From Actinomycetota bacterium (GTDB taxonomy: Bacteria > Actinomycetota > Geothermincolia > Fen-727 > Anoxymicrobiaceae): DNA of 25,280 nt. This document shows positions 7,875-16,367 of this stretch, in pieces; the stretch's first letter is position 1, and every line of letters begins with the position of its first letter. The notes under the pieces were generated by a model. That model did not search any database, was not told where the DNA came from, and saw only the letters and a list, made by a program, of their open reading frames with translations. The position numbers and the translations under genes are program-made. The DNA is taken from assembly GCA_016649525.1 (NCBI GenBank), contig JAENXM010000003.1, positions 1 to 25,280 on the forward strand, in the 5' to 3' direction.

Positions 7875-8900
7875 ATGGACAGCAGAAAAGAGCAAATACT
7901 GCAGACGGTGATACACAGCTATATATTCACGGGTAAGCCGGTCGGGTCCCACACTGTTGCAGATTCATGTGGACTGCGGGTCAGCGCGGCCACCATCCGG
8001 AACGAGATGGCGACACTCGAAAAACTCGGCCTTCTCACGCAACCGCACACATCAGCCGGCAGGGTGCCGACGGACATCGCATACAGGTACTATGTCGACA
8101 TGCTGATTGGCCGGACGAGGCCTTCTCCAAAGGACGCGGAGGCGATAGAACGGCTCTTCGAGGCGAGGACCCGGGAGATAGAGGGATTACTGCACGAGGC
8201 ATCGCTGCTGCTGTCGACGTTGACGCACACCGCCGCGCTGGTATTTGCCCCTGTAACACAGGCGGACATGGTCCGACATCTCGATGTGGTAATGCTGGGC
8301 GAGCACAGGGTCATGGTAATCGTCATAACCTCGAGAGGGCAGGTGGGACGGATGCTCGCCGACCTCGGTGAACCCGTATCTGCGAATACCGTCGAGCGAG
8401 CTTCCCGGTACCTGGACGAATCCATTTCAGGAAAGGCACTCGAGAATATAGATTCAGATTCGCTGGTGGAAGGCCCCGGGTTCGGGCCGGCCGGCAGGGA
8501 ACTGGTAAGGATCGCAGTAGAAGCGGTCCGGGGTTATCTGAGTTCGATAGAGGAGCGGGTCTTCATAGGGGGCACCGCGAACATCGTGAAGGAGATGGAA
8601 CACGCGGGAGCGGAGTGGGTCCAGACTCTGCTCGAGGCCATGGACAAACAGTATTTCCTGCTGGACCTGTTAAAGGACCTGATGTGCGAGAAGCACCTTA
8701 CCGTACGGATAGGGGAGGAGAACCGCCTGCGCGAACTTCAGAAATGCGCGTTCGTGGGGACCAGTTACCCCATAAGCCCCGGGCTGCTTGGTTCACTCGG
8801 TGTTGTAGGGCCAACCTGTATGGACTACGCCCGCACGATAAGCATGGTCGAGTTCATGGCTGAGAATCTGGGGCGTAGGCTTCTCAGCCCCCCCGATTAG
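7875..8900 (+). CDS. hrcA: Heat-inducible transcription repressor HrcA
   Basis: Represses heat-shock genes by binding CIRCE; GroEL normally keeps it active. With ATG 7875 the protein has 341 residues, as in typical HrcA, and starts MDSRKEQILQTVIHSYIFTG. The N-terminal winged helix includes KPVGSHTVAD, SAATIRNEMATLEKLGLL and SAGRVPTDIAYRYYVD. A GAF-like domain follows, and the C-terminus has the family block around IGEENRLRELQKCAFVGTSY. GTG 7851 and ATG 7863 are also in frame; 7875 fits the family N-terminus best and has GAGGATGG eight bases upstream. CIRCE lies just upstream and dnaJ follows 15 bases after the stop. grpE and dnaK are not adjacent, an actinobacterial-type arrangement. Confidence 0.96.
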   Translation: MDSRKEQILQTVIHSYIFTGKPVGSHTVADSCGLRVSAATIRNEMATLEKLGLLTQPHTSAGRVPTDIAYRYYVDMLIGRTRPSPKDAEAIERLFEARTREIEGLLHEASLLLSTLTHTAALVFAPVTQADMVRHLDVVMLGEHRVMVIVITSRGQVGRMLADLGEPVSANTVERASRYLDESISGKALENIDSDSLVEGPGFGPAGRELVRIAVEAVRGYLSSIEERVFIGGTANIVKEMEHAGAEWVQTLLEAMDKQYFLLDLLKDLMCEKHLTVRIGEENRLRELQKCAFVGTSYPISPGLLGSLGVVGPTCMDYARTISMVEFMAENLGRRLLSPPD

Positions 8901-8915
8901 CGGAGGTGCGCACGT

Positions 8916-9998
8916 TTGCGCAACGAGATAGACAGGGACCTCTACGAGATACTCGGGGTCGGCCGCTCCGCATCGGCCGAAGAGATCAAGAGGGCGTACC
9001 GTAAAAAGGCGAGGGAATGCCATCCAGACGTTGCCGGCCATGACCCGGGCAGCGAGTACAAGTTCAAGGAACTGACATTCGCATACGAGATACTCTCGGA
9101 CCCCGACAAGCGTCGAGACTATGATGCATTCGGCCTACGAGGGATCGGCCGAGATGCAGGGATCGACTTTGGTGGTTTCACCTCTTTTTCCGACCTGATC
9201 GACATGTTCTTCGGCGATGCCTTTGGAGGCACCGTTTTCCGTGGCGGAGGCCGAAGGACCCGTGCGCGGGGTAGAGATATCCAGACAACCCTCACGATTT
9301 CTCTTTCAGAGGCTGCGTGGGGCGCAGACAAGCAGATCGAGACGGAGAAGCTGGCACAGTGCGAAGAATGCGGGGGTACCGGCATGATGCCGGGAACCCG
9401 CATGAGCAGGTGCGATACGTGCGCAGGGTCGGGACAGGTCAGGTCAACGCGCCAGAGCCTCTTCGGAACCTTCATAAGCTCGACTCCATGCCCTAAATGC
9501 AAGGGCAGGGGAGAAGTCATTACGGAGCCTTGCAGGCAGTGCAACGGCGGAGGCCGAAGATGGGTGACGGAGACCCTGGAGCTGAAAATCCCTCCCGGAG
9601 TCGACCGTGGTGACAGCCTGAGGCTGCGTGGAAAAGGAGAGGGCGGCCTAAACGGCGGCGCTACCGGAGACCTGTTCGTGGTGCTCGACGTGGAGTCGCA
9701 TCCAGTTTTCGAGAGAGATGGAAAGGATCTACTTACAGCGGTAGAGATCGACATGGTTGAAGCCGCTCTTGGTACAGAGCTTGAAATAAAGTCACTAGAT
9801 GGTGATTACAAGCTCAAGATAAACCCGGGCACTCAGCCGGGCCAGGTGCTGAAGGTAAAGGGAAAAGGGATTCCCGAGCGGGGTGGCGGCAGAAGGGGAG
9901 ACATACTGGTTAGAGTCGATGTTAGCGTAACCTCAAAGCTAAACTCCGAGCAAAAAAGATTGCTCGAGCAACTGCGTGCAGCCCGAAAGGGGAAGTAG
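8916..9998 (+). CDS. dnaJ: Chaperone protein DnaJ (type I Hsp40)
   Basis: Co-chaperone that delivers substrates to DnaK and stimulates its ATPase. The 360 residues hold a J-domain at about 7-70 with HPD at 36-38, a short Gly/Phe-rich linker (FGGFTSF, FGDAFGG), four CxxCxGxG zinc motifs (Cys pairs at 149/152, 166/169, 192/195 and 206/209), and the C-terminal substrate-binding domains. All zinc ligands are present. The start is TTG 8916, with GGAGGTG seven bases upstream, a strong site that supports this unusual codon. The gene lies directly after hrcA and without dnaK beside it, matching dnaJ2 of Actinobacteria. It is probably under CIRCE control with hrcA. Confidence 0.96.
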   Translation: MRNEIDRDLYEILGVGRSASAEEIKRAYRKKARECHPDVAGHDPGSEYKFKELTFAYEILSDPDKRRDYDAFGLRGIGRDAGIDFGGFTSFSDLIDMFFGDAFGGTVFRGGGRRTRARGRDIQTTLTISLSEAAWGADKQIETEKLAQCEECGGTGMMPGTRMSRCDTCAGSGQVRSTRQSLFGTFISSTPCPKCKGRGEVITEPCRQCNGGGRRWVTETLELKIPPGVDRGDSLRLRGKGEGGLNGGATGDLFVVLDVESHPVFERDGKDLLTAVEIDMVEAALGTELEIKSLDGDYKLKINPGTQPGQVLKVKGKGIPERGGGRRGDILVRVDVSVTSKLNSEQKRLLEQLRAARKGK

Positions 9999-10003
9999 AT
10001 AAA

Positions 10004-10069
10004 GTGAAACGGGACGAACGGCAGATGAATCACGAAACCACCTCACGGCCGGAGCCTGTTCAAGGATGA
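10004..10069 (+). CDS. Possible 21-residue leader peptide before rsmE
   Basis: GTG 10004 opens a 21-residue frame (MKRDERQMNHETTSRPEPVQ and one more Gly). GGGGAAG at 9989-9995 is eight bases upstream, and its TGA overlaps the rsmE ATG as ATGA. That is the form of a translational coupler. Nothing in the peptide is recognisable. prmA usually lies between dnaJ and rsmE in related clusters, but this is too short and unlike to be called its remnant. Confidence 0.25.
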   Translation: MKRDERQMNHETTSRPEPVQG

Positions 10070-10639
10070 GCAACCCCATCTTTTATGCATCTGCAGATGA
10101 AATAGAAAATGCGGCCGGTCGTATATCGCTTCACGGCGGCGAAGCGCGACATCTCTTGAAGTCACAGAGAAAAAAGCGCGGGGAGTCCATCCTGGTCGAG
10201 GACGGAATGGGCATCAGGTACGAAGCGACGGTCACGAGTGTTGGGCCCGATGAGGTATGTGCTCGAATAGACTCCAGAACGGAGGTCGTTCGAGAAGTCC
10301 CTGCGCTTACGCTGATCCAGGCTGTCTCAAAGCTCCAGCACATGGACGAGAATATCGGTCGGGCTGCCAAGACAGGGGCGGAACATCGTTCTCCGGGAAG
10401 AGGAATGCCTTCAGGATCTGGCCGACGTCCTGCCCGTAGAGACACCCTCCACGATCGGGATAATCGTTGGGCCGGAAGGCGGTTTCTCCGGCGTGGAAGT
10501 AGAGATGTTGGAAGAGCTTGGATGCGTGAAAGCGAGCATGGGTGACTTGATACTTCGCACAGAGACGGCCGGTTCGTACGCGGCGATGTTGGTCCGGTAT
10601 CATTACGGTCTTTTAAAGCCGGAGAGTGTGAGCAAATGA
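10066..10639 (+). pseudogene. rsmE: 16S rRNA m3U1498 methyltransferase RsmE, broken by internal deletion
   Basis: RsmE methylates U1498 of 16S rRNA. The first part, in frame with ATG 10066, reads as the PUA-like N-terminal domain to LTLIQAVSKLQHMDENI. The second part, one frame over, reads LPVETPSTIGIIVGPEGG and then LILRTETAGSYAAMLVRYHYG, the SPOUT SAM-binding knot, and ends at TGA 10637-10639. Between them the family normally has about 100 residues from the MD motif to GPEGG; only about 42 codons remain. The missing part includes the ATELGV...SER...RW segment. The total (574 bases) is not a multiple of three, so one deletion of roughly 160-170 bases explains both the loss and the frame change. 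Read in the first frame, the product would run into unrelated sequence and stop at 10545. An assembly collapse is the alternative. Confidence 0.85.
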
Positions 10640-11904
10640 TGGCGCGCACATACCGGATAACCACCCTAGGATGCCGCGTGAACAGGGCCGATTCAATCTC
10701 CATGGAACGCGAGTTCGCGGGTATAGGCTACAGAAAGGCGGACCCGGGCGAGGTGCCCGATGTATGGGTCGTGAACACGTGTGCGGTAACCGCTGCAGGA
10801 ATGAGAAAGTCCAGAAAAGCGGTGCGCAGATGCGCACAGTCAGGCTCGAACATTATCGTGACAGGCTGCGCGCCGGAGCTCGAGCCTGAGACTTTTGAGA
10901 GGACAAAGGGCGTCCATGCTGTTGTAAAAAACCCCGAAAAATCAGAGCTTGTTACCATCGCTTCCGAACTCGAGGGTAGTTCTGATAATCCGGTTGTCTG
11001 GCGGTGCGACGAACTTGTGAGGGTACCGGTCAAGGTACAGGACGGTTGCGGCAGGTTCTGCACATATTGCGTCGTCCCGTATGTGCGCGGAAAGCCGGAA
11101 TCCAGAGAACTGCCTGAAATAATCGAGGATGTGCGTGAACTGAGGGACGCTGGCGCGGGGGAGGTGGTCATCTGCGGGATCGACCTCGGAAGCTACCGGG
11201 ATGCCGCAAGCGGCGCAGGTCTCAATGTACTTGTTGAAAAGGTAATCGAGAATGCGGGCGAGATGTGGGTAAGGCTTAGTTCCATCGAACTATCCGACGT
11301 AGATGACAGGCTGCTCGAGATGATGAACGAGGAGCACGCGTTGTGCACGTATATCCATGTGCCCCTTCAGAGCGGAGATGAGGTCGTGCTCTCGGACATG
11401 GGCCGCAACTATTCACCGCAGTGGTTCCGAAGGCGGGTCGGTGAGATACGGGATGCCGTGCCGGGCGCGGGGATATCGACCGATGTGATGGTAGGCTTCC
11501 CGACCGAGGGCAAGGAGGCGTTTGACAGCACACGGTCGCTGATGGAGGATATCGGTTTTTCGAGGGTTCATGTCTTCAAGTACTCACCGAGGCCGGGGAC
11601 GGAGGCCTTTACCCTGGGTGATACCATCGACCCTGCGGTGAAGAACATGAGGGCGGGGGAACTCAGGCGCGTAGCACGCGATAGCGCGGCGAGGTTTCAC
11701 AGGGATATGGTTGGTCGTATAATCCTTGTACTGGTCGAGGGACCGATGGAGAGCGAGGCAGGTTATGTTTTCGGACGCGCCGAGAACTTCGCGGGAATCG
11801 TTATAAAAGGAGGCCGGGAACTCGTCGGGAAGAAGCTCCCGGTCAGGGTGACTGGATCGGGACCTCGATGGTTGTACGGGGGGCCGGCTGAAGCGGAGGT
11901 TTAG
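10636..11904 (+). CDS. mtaB: tRNA (t6A37) methylthiotransferase MtaB
   Basis: Radical-SAM enzyme that adds a methylthio group to t6A at position 37 of tRNAs reading ANN codons. The 422 residues have the N-terminal UPF0004 domain with cluster cysteines C13 (TLGCRVNRADS), C49 (VVNTCAVT) and C78 (VTGCAPE), the radical-SAM motif CGRFCTYC with C138, C142 and C145, and a C-terminal TRAM domain. The VNRADS and NTCAVT motifs favour MtaB over MiaB. ATG 10636 overlaps the last rsmE stop as ATGA; ATG 10639 is also possible. The overlap suggests translational coupling to rsmE, which is broken here. It follows rsmE as yqeV does in Bacillus. Confidence 0.94.
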   Translation: MMARTYRITTLGCRVNRADSISMEREFAGIGYRKADPGEVPDVWVVNTCAVTAAGMRKSRKAVRRCAQSGSNIIVTGCAPELEPETFERTKGVHAVVKNPEKSELVTIASELEGSSDNPVVWRCDELVRVPVKVQDGCGRFCTYCVVPYVRGKPESRELPEIIEDVRELRDAGAGEVVICGIDLGSYRDAASGAGLNVLVEKVIENAGEMWVRLSSIELSDVDDRLLEMMNEEHALCTYIHVPLQSGDEVVLSDMGRNYSPQWFRRRVGEIRDAVPGAGISTDVMVGFPTEGKEAFDSTRSLMEDIGFSRVHVFKYSPRPGTEAFTLGDTIDPAVKNMRAGELRRVARDSAARFHRDMVGRIILVLVEGPMESEAGYVFGRAENFAGIVIKGGRELVGKKLPVRVTGSGPRWLYGGPAEAEV

Positions 11905-11932
11905 GACAGACGGATCGGGGAGGAGAAGGACG

Positions 11933-12277
11933 TTGGAGGATTGCCTTTTTTGCCGGATAGTGAACAAGGAAGTAGCTACGGACATAGTCGAGGAGCGGCC
12001 TACGGCGATAGCGTTCAGGGACATAAACCCACAGGCTCCGGTCCACATACTGGTTGTTCCGAAGGAGCATATACCTTCGATCAAGGACCTCGACAAAGAA
12101 AAATGCGATATTCTGGCCGACATCTTTTCGCTGATAAACGACATCGCGGTGAGCGAAGGGATTTCCCAGACCGGTTATCGAGTAGTTGTGAACACCGGTG
12201 AGGAGGCCGGCCAGGACGTCGACCATCTCCATTTTCACATGCTCGGTGGCCGCTTCATGAGATGGCCGCCGGGATAA
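11933..12277 (+). CDS. HIT family nucleotide-binding protein (HinT-like)
   Basis: Small purine-nucleoside phosphoramidase-type hydrolase. The 114 residues begin (M)EDCLFCRIVNKE, with the C4/C7 pair common in the family, and contain QAPVHILVVPKEHIPS and the catalytic histidine triad HLHFHML (H98, H100, H102) near the C-terminus. The start is TTG 11933, directly behind the purine-rich AGGAGAAGGA at 11921-11930. It lies between mtaB and yqeY, a common position for this family. Its physiological substrate cannot be told from sequence. Confidence 0.94.
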   Translation: MEDCLFCRIVNKEVATDIVEERPTAIAFRDINPQAPVHILVVPKEHIPSIKDLDKEKCDILADIFSLINDIAVSEGISQTGYRVVVNTGEEAGQDVDHLHFHMLGGRFMRWPPG

Positions 12278-12297
12278 CCGCTGGGAGGTGAGTGCTT

Positions 12298-12747
12298 ATG
12301 GAATTAAAAGAACGCCTTAGCAAGGAACTCGGGGAGTCCTTGAAAGCAGGTGAGAAGATCAAGGTCTCGACGATAAGGATGATCCTGTCGGAGATAAAGA
12401 ACGCAGAGATAGCGAAACGCGGCGAACTGGACGACGACGAGCTCCTGTTGGTTCTGGCCAGGGAGGCCAAGAGGCGGAAAGAGGCTATCGAGGAGTTCAA
12501 AAAAGGGGACCGCCAGGATCTTGTGGACAAAGAGACAGAGGAACTGGGGATCATCGAGACCTACCTGCCGGAGCAGCTTTCCAGGGATGAGCTCCAGGCG
12601 ATTATCAGCGAGACGATAGACGAAGTCGGAGCCTCTTCGCCCGGTGACCTCGGGAAGGTCATGGGGAGCATAATGCCAAAGTTGAAAGGAAGAGCAGACG
12701 GCAAACTCGTCAACCTGATGGTACGTGAGACACTGGAGAAGATGTGA
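12298..12747 (+). CDS. yqeY: GatB/YqeY domain protein
   Basis: Stand-alone homologue of the tRNA-binding tail of the GatB amidotransferase subunit; its exact role is not established. The 149 residues are the normal length. It reads MELKERLSKELGESLKAGEK, STIRMILSEIKNAEI, and the C-terminal YqeY region ending GRADGKLVNLMVRETLEKM. ATG 12298 has GGGAGGTGAG six bases upstream; GTG 12292 is in frame but lies inside that site. It is co-directional with, and tightly spaced to, the HIT gene (20 bases) and phoH (36 bases). Confidence 0.92.
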   Translation: MELKERLSKELGESLKAGEKIKVSTIRMILSEIKNAEIAKRGELDDDELLLVLAREAKRRKEAIEEFKKGDRQDLVDKETEELGIIETYLPEQLSRDELQAIISETIDEVGASSPGDLGKVMGSIMPKLKGRADGKLVNLMVRETLEKM

Positions 12748-12783
12748 ACGTACACTTCACAAGCAATCCAGGCGGTAGCCCTG

Positions 12784-13773
12784 ATGTGTGCTGATATTGC
12801 CGAAGTGAAGATAGTTGTGCCGGGAAGCCAGCACATGGTCTCACTGCTCGGTCAGCAGGACCGTTTCCTGAGGACGGTGGAGGGAGCTTTCAACTGCAGG
12901 ATCGTAGCGAGGGGTAACGAGATCGACATAAAGGGTAACGCGGGTGAAGCGGAGACCTGCACCAGGCTCTTCGAGGAGCTCATAAACCTGCTCGAGGACG
13001 GGCTCGTGATAACTCCCGAGAATCTGGAACTCGCGATAGACATGGTCAAAAGCGGAAAGGAGATCAAGCCTACCGAGGTTTTCAAGGAAGCCGTTCTGAC
13101 CGCGAGGGGCAAGATCATCCGACCCAAGACCGTCGGACAGAAACGGTACGTGGAGATGATGAGAATATCCACCATCGTCTTCAGCATCGGTCCAGCGGGC
13201 ACGGGCAAGACGTACCTGGCGCTTGCATATGCGGTGCAATGCCTTCTCGACCGCAAGGTCGACAGGCTGATACTCACGAGGCCGGCTGTCGAGGCCGGCG
13301 AGAAACTCGGTTTCCTTCCCGGTGACCTTTACCAGAAGGTTGACCCTTATCTAAGGCCTCTTTACGACGCACTGTATGAGATGCTCGGAGCCGAGAGGTT
13401 CCATCGTATGATGGAACAGGGGATCATCGAGGTGGCACCACTGGCGTTCATGCGCGGTCGGACCCTGAACGATTCGTTCATAATACTTGACGAGGCCCAG
13501 AACACGAGCCCCGAGCAGATGAAGATGTTCCTGACCCGCCTCGGGTTCGGCAGCAGGACGGTGATCACGGGTGATATCACGCAGGTCGACCTTCCCAAGG
13601 AGATGGACTCGGGACTGATGGTTGTACAAGACATACTCTCCGGGATCGAAGGCGTCGAGTTCGTCTACCTGGACGCGAGCGACGTGGTCCGTCACAAGAT
13701 CGTCCAGCAGATCGTTGAAGCCTACAAGGATTACGAGTCGAGCAGAAGGATGACAGCACCAGCCGACGGTTGA
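12784..13773 (+). CDS. phoH: PhoH family P-loop ATPase
   Basis: Cytoplasmic ATPase of the PhoH/YbeZ type, linked to RNA metabolism and usually next to ybeY. The 329 residues have an N-terminal KH-like region, the block GKIIRPKTVGQKRYVE, Walker A GPAGTGKT at 136-143, the PhoH signature LTRPAVEAGEKLGFLPGD, and Walker B IILDEAQN at about 233-240, followed by GDITQVDLP. ATG 12784 has only a weak Shine-Dalgarno. It is followed after one base by the HD-domain gene and then ybeY, the order seen in Firmicutes (phoH-yqfF-ybeY). Confidence 0.95.
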   Translation: MCADIAEVKIVVPGSQHMVSLLGQQDRFLRTVEGAFNCRIVARGNEIDIKGNAGEAETCTRLFEELINLLEDGLVITPENLELAIDMVKSGKEIKPTEVFKEAVLTARGKIIRPKTVGQKRYVEMMRISTIVFSIGPAGTGKTYLALAYAVQCLLDRKVDRLILTRPAVEAGEKLGFLPGDLYQKVDPYLRPLYDALYEMLGAERFHRMMEQGIIEVAPLAFMRGRTLNDSFIILDEAQNTSPEQMKMFLTRLGFGSRTVITGDITQVDLPKEMDSGLMVVQDILSGIEGVEFVYLDASDVVRHKIVQQIVEAYKDYESSRRMTAPADG

Positions 13774-13774
13774 C

Positions 13775-15901
13775 ATGGGTTATCGAACCAAGTACCTGCA
13801 GATGGTGGCCCGCATGAGGGCCCGCCTCTCAAAGACTTCCACGTCCTTCAGAAGGTGGGTAGTAGCAGCGGCCATTTTCGTGTTCCTTATCGTAATAATG
13901 TCCATCGAGATAGGTCCATTTGGATATCTTGTTGAGGTCGGCAAACCGAGCACAAGGACGATTATCGCGCCGAGGACCGTCCAGTTCGTTGACAAGGCCA
14001 AGACCAGGGAACAACAGGATGCCGCGGCGGCGGTGGTGCAGGAGGTTTTCACGTACGATGGCTCGGTGGTTCGCGCTGTCGAGAGCAACCTGAACAATCT
14101 TTTCTCCGTAGTCGGCGAAACGGACTCATCAAACACGGCGCGGCAGGAGAAGGCCGAAAAGATAAACCAGAACATCACAAAGAGATTACCCACAGATGTG
14201 ATCGCAAGCCTTCTCGACCTTTCGCCCGACCAGCGCACGCGTGTGCGCGAAGTTGTCGCGCAGACGATCGGGAGCGTAATGAAGGACCATGTTGCAGAGG
14301 ACAGCCTGGAGGATGCGTCAGAGAGGGCGCGAAGATCGGCTGCCGATTCTCAGCAGGATTCGGCTTTGAAAGGCGTGACGGGGGACCTGGCAGCCTCGCT
14401 TGTACAACCCAATATGATGCTCGACAGTAAAGAGACTGAAAAGCGAAGGAAGGCGGCAAGGGACGCGGTAGAACCGGTGGTCACGACAAAGCTCCAGGGC
14501 GAGGTAATAGTTAATAAGGGGGAGATAGTCACCGCCGAGCAGGTTGACCTGTTCAAGAGCCTCGGGTTCAAGCAGCCCACTTTCACGGCGATGAATATCC
14601 TGCACATGGCGATATTCACGTCAGTACTGCTGTTGGCTTTTGGACCGTTCCTTAAGCGTTACCGTCCGAACATTTTCAACAGCCCGGGACTTCTTGCGCT
14701 GATGGGGATGATCATAGTCGTATTCACGGGTGTTGCGAAAGTACTGACAGTGGCCTCGAGCAGCTTGTCTCCGTTCTGGGGGTATCTCATGCCCAGCGCG
14801 GCAGTTGCGCTTATGGCCGCCGTCCTCTTTGACAACGTTGTCGCTGTAATGCTGGTTATATCCTGCGGCATCATAGCGGGAATCGTGACCGGTGGGAATT
14901 TTTCAGTTTCGGTGTTCACCCTGCTGGGGGGCCTTTTCCCGGCTTTGATCGTATCTCGGTCGTCAACGCGCCACGAGCTACGAAGGGCGGGCCTCTACAC
15001 GAGTTTCTGGGTCGCGCTGGTAGCCTTCATAGCGAGCGCGCTGATCCAGATCAGACAGGATCTGCTGCTACATACGGGTATCGGTTTCTTGAACGGTGCG
15101 GTATGCGCCATCGTGGCCATGGGGTCACTCCCTTTCCTGGAGACCACGTTCAGGATCACAACCAATACCTGGTTGCTGGAGCTTGCGTCGCCTGAACAAG
15201 AACTTCTGAAGGAACTCTCGATGAAAGCGCCGGGGACCTACTCTCACAGCGTAATGGTCGCGAACCTAGCCGAAGCCGGCGCAAGGGAGGTCGACAGTGA
15301 CCCGCTGCTTGCCCGTGTTGCTGCCTACTACCACGACGTCGGAAAAATGAAGAGGGCACAGTTCTTCGTCGAGAACCAGCCAGCGGAAAGTAACCCCCAC
15401 AATATCATAAGCCCCAACCTTAGTTCGCTGGTAATCATCTCTCACGTGAAGGACGGGGTGGAAATGCTTGAGAAAAACAACTTCCCCCCAGAGCTTGTGA
15501 ACATTGTTCGGCAGCATCACGGCACAGGGATAATAAGGTATTTCTACGAGCAGGCACTGGAGGGGCAGGAGCACAGTGCCGTTGACGAGAGCAGGTTTCG
15601 GTATCATTTTGAGAAGCCGCGCGGAAAGACCGCGGGCATATTGCTACTGGCTGACGCAGTAGAGGCCACCGCACGGACGCTGAACCAGCCGTCCGTTTCG
15701 ACGATCAAACAGCTGGTCGATCGAGTAGTTGAAGAGAAGCTCGAGGACGGACAGTTGGACGAGTGCAGTCTTACCTTCAGTGATTTAACAAGGACAAAGA
15801 AGGTCTTCAAGAAGATCCTGATAAACGCCTACCACATAAGAGTCGAATATCCTATCGGCAAAGGAACGGGGGCCAGGAGTAAGGGTGAGGGTAGAGGTTA
15901 G
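13775..15901 (+). CDS. 7TM-HD family membrane phosphohydrolase (PgpH/YqfF-like, putative c-di-AMP phosphodiesterase)
   Basis: Membrane protein of 708 residues in the PgpH family, whose studied members hydrolyse cyclic di-AMP. There is one membrane segment at about 28-45 (WVVAAAIFVFLIVIMS), a large extracytoplasmic domain to about 270 with VGKPSTRTIIAPRTVQF, then about seven membrane helices at 270-470 (7TM), and a cytoplasmic HD domain with H491 (YSHSVMVANLAE) and the H520-D521 pair (AYYHDVGKM). The metal-binding residues are intact, so it should be active. It sits one base after phoH and overlaps the ybeY start by 17 bases. Substrate is inferred from family membership only. Confidence 0.93.
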   Translation: MGYRTKYLQMVARMRARLSKTSTSFRRWVVAAAIFVFLIVIMSIEIGPFGYLVEVGKPSTRTIIAPRTVQFVDKAKTREQQDAAAAVVQEVFTYDGSVVRAVESNLNNLFSVVGETDSSNTARQEKAEKINQNITKRLPTDVIASLLDLSPDQRTRVREVVAQTIGSVMKDHVAEDSLEDASERARRSAADSQQDSALKGVTGDLAASLVQPNMMLDSKETEKRRKAARDAVEPVVTTKLQGEVIVNKGEIVTAEQVDLFKSLGFKQPTFTAMNILHMAIFTSVLLLAFGPFLKRYRPNIFNSPGLLALMGMIIVVFTGVAKVLTVASSSLSPFWGYLMPSAAVALMAAVLFDNVVAVMLVISCGIIAGIVTGGNFSVSVFTLLGGLFPALIVSRSSTRHELRRAGLYTSFWVALVAFIASALIQIRQDLLLHTGIGFLNGAVCAIVAMGSLPFLETTFRITTNTWLLELASPEQELLKELSMKAPGTYSHSVMVANLAEAGAREVDSDPLLARVAAYYHDVGKMKRAQFFVENQPAESNPHNIISPNLSSLVIISHVKDGVEMLEKNNFPPELVNIVRQHHGTGIIRYFYEQALEGQEHSAVDESRFRYHFEKPRGKTAGILLLADAVEATARTLNQPSVSTIKQLVDRVVEEKLEDGQLDECSLTFSDLTRTKKVFKKILINAYHIRVEYPIGKGTGARSKGEGRG

Positions 15902-16367
15902 TTCAGAGGTGCCCTGGGAGAAGCGCAAGGTACGTCGGCTTGAGCGGTTTATGGGGCGCTTGATGCGGAAGATGGGTCTGGGCAGCGGATGGGAGCTCAG
16001 TGTGGCACTTGTGGAAGAAGAGCGGATCCGGGATTTGAACCGCACGTATCGCGGACGAGACGAACCCACTGACGTCCTGGCTTTTCCACAGATGGCGGAG
16101 GATGAGCTGGCGGCGGCCCGAAACGTCAAGCCGGCTTACCCGGAACCGCTAGGTGATATTGTCATCTGCCTGCCCGTTGCCAAAGAACAGGCCGAGGAGA
16201 CCGGTGTTACCGAAGAAGAGGAAATATCCATGCTGGCAGTACATGGGCTACTGCACCTTGTCGGCTTTGATGATGAGACAGATGAGGGTGCTGAACGTAT
16301 GCGGGCGATGGAAAAGGGGCTCCTGGGTCGAAATACTTACAGTAAGAGCGAGAAGGAGCGACTCTAG
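15885..16367 (+). CDS. ybeY: Endoribonuclease YbeY (rRNA maturation factor)
   Basis: Zinc-dependent single-strand RNase involved in 16S rRNA 3' processing and ribosome quality control. The 160 residues contain the family block LNRTYRGRDEPTDVLAFP, then LGDIVICLPVAKEQAEE, and the metal motif HGLLHLVGFDD with H120 and H124. The third ligand position, normally His in the HGxLHLxGYDH pattern, is D130. Start GTG 15885 lies inside the end of the HD gene with AGGAG five bases upstream. The next gene begins on the base after the stop. Placement after phoH is the classic partnership. Confidence 0.94.
   Translation: MRVEVSSEVPWEKRKVRRLERFMGRLMRKMGLGSGWELSVALVEEERIRDLNRTYRGRDEPTDVLAFPQMAEDELAAARNVKPAYPEPLGDIVICLPVAKEQAEETGVTEEEEISMLAVHGLLHLVGFDDETDEGAERMRAMEKGLLGRNTYSKSEKERL

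Noticed and set aside
10355..10400. Programmed frameshift in rsmE
   Set aside because: No slippery sequence is evident, and a frameshift would not restore the roughly 55 missing residues of the conserved middle; a deletion fits better.
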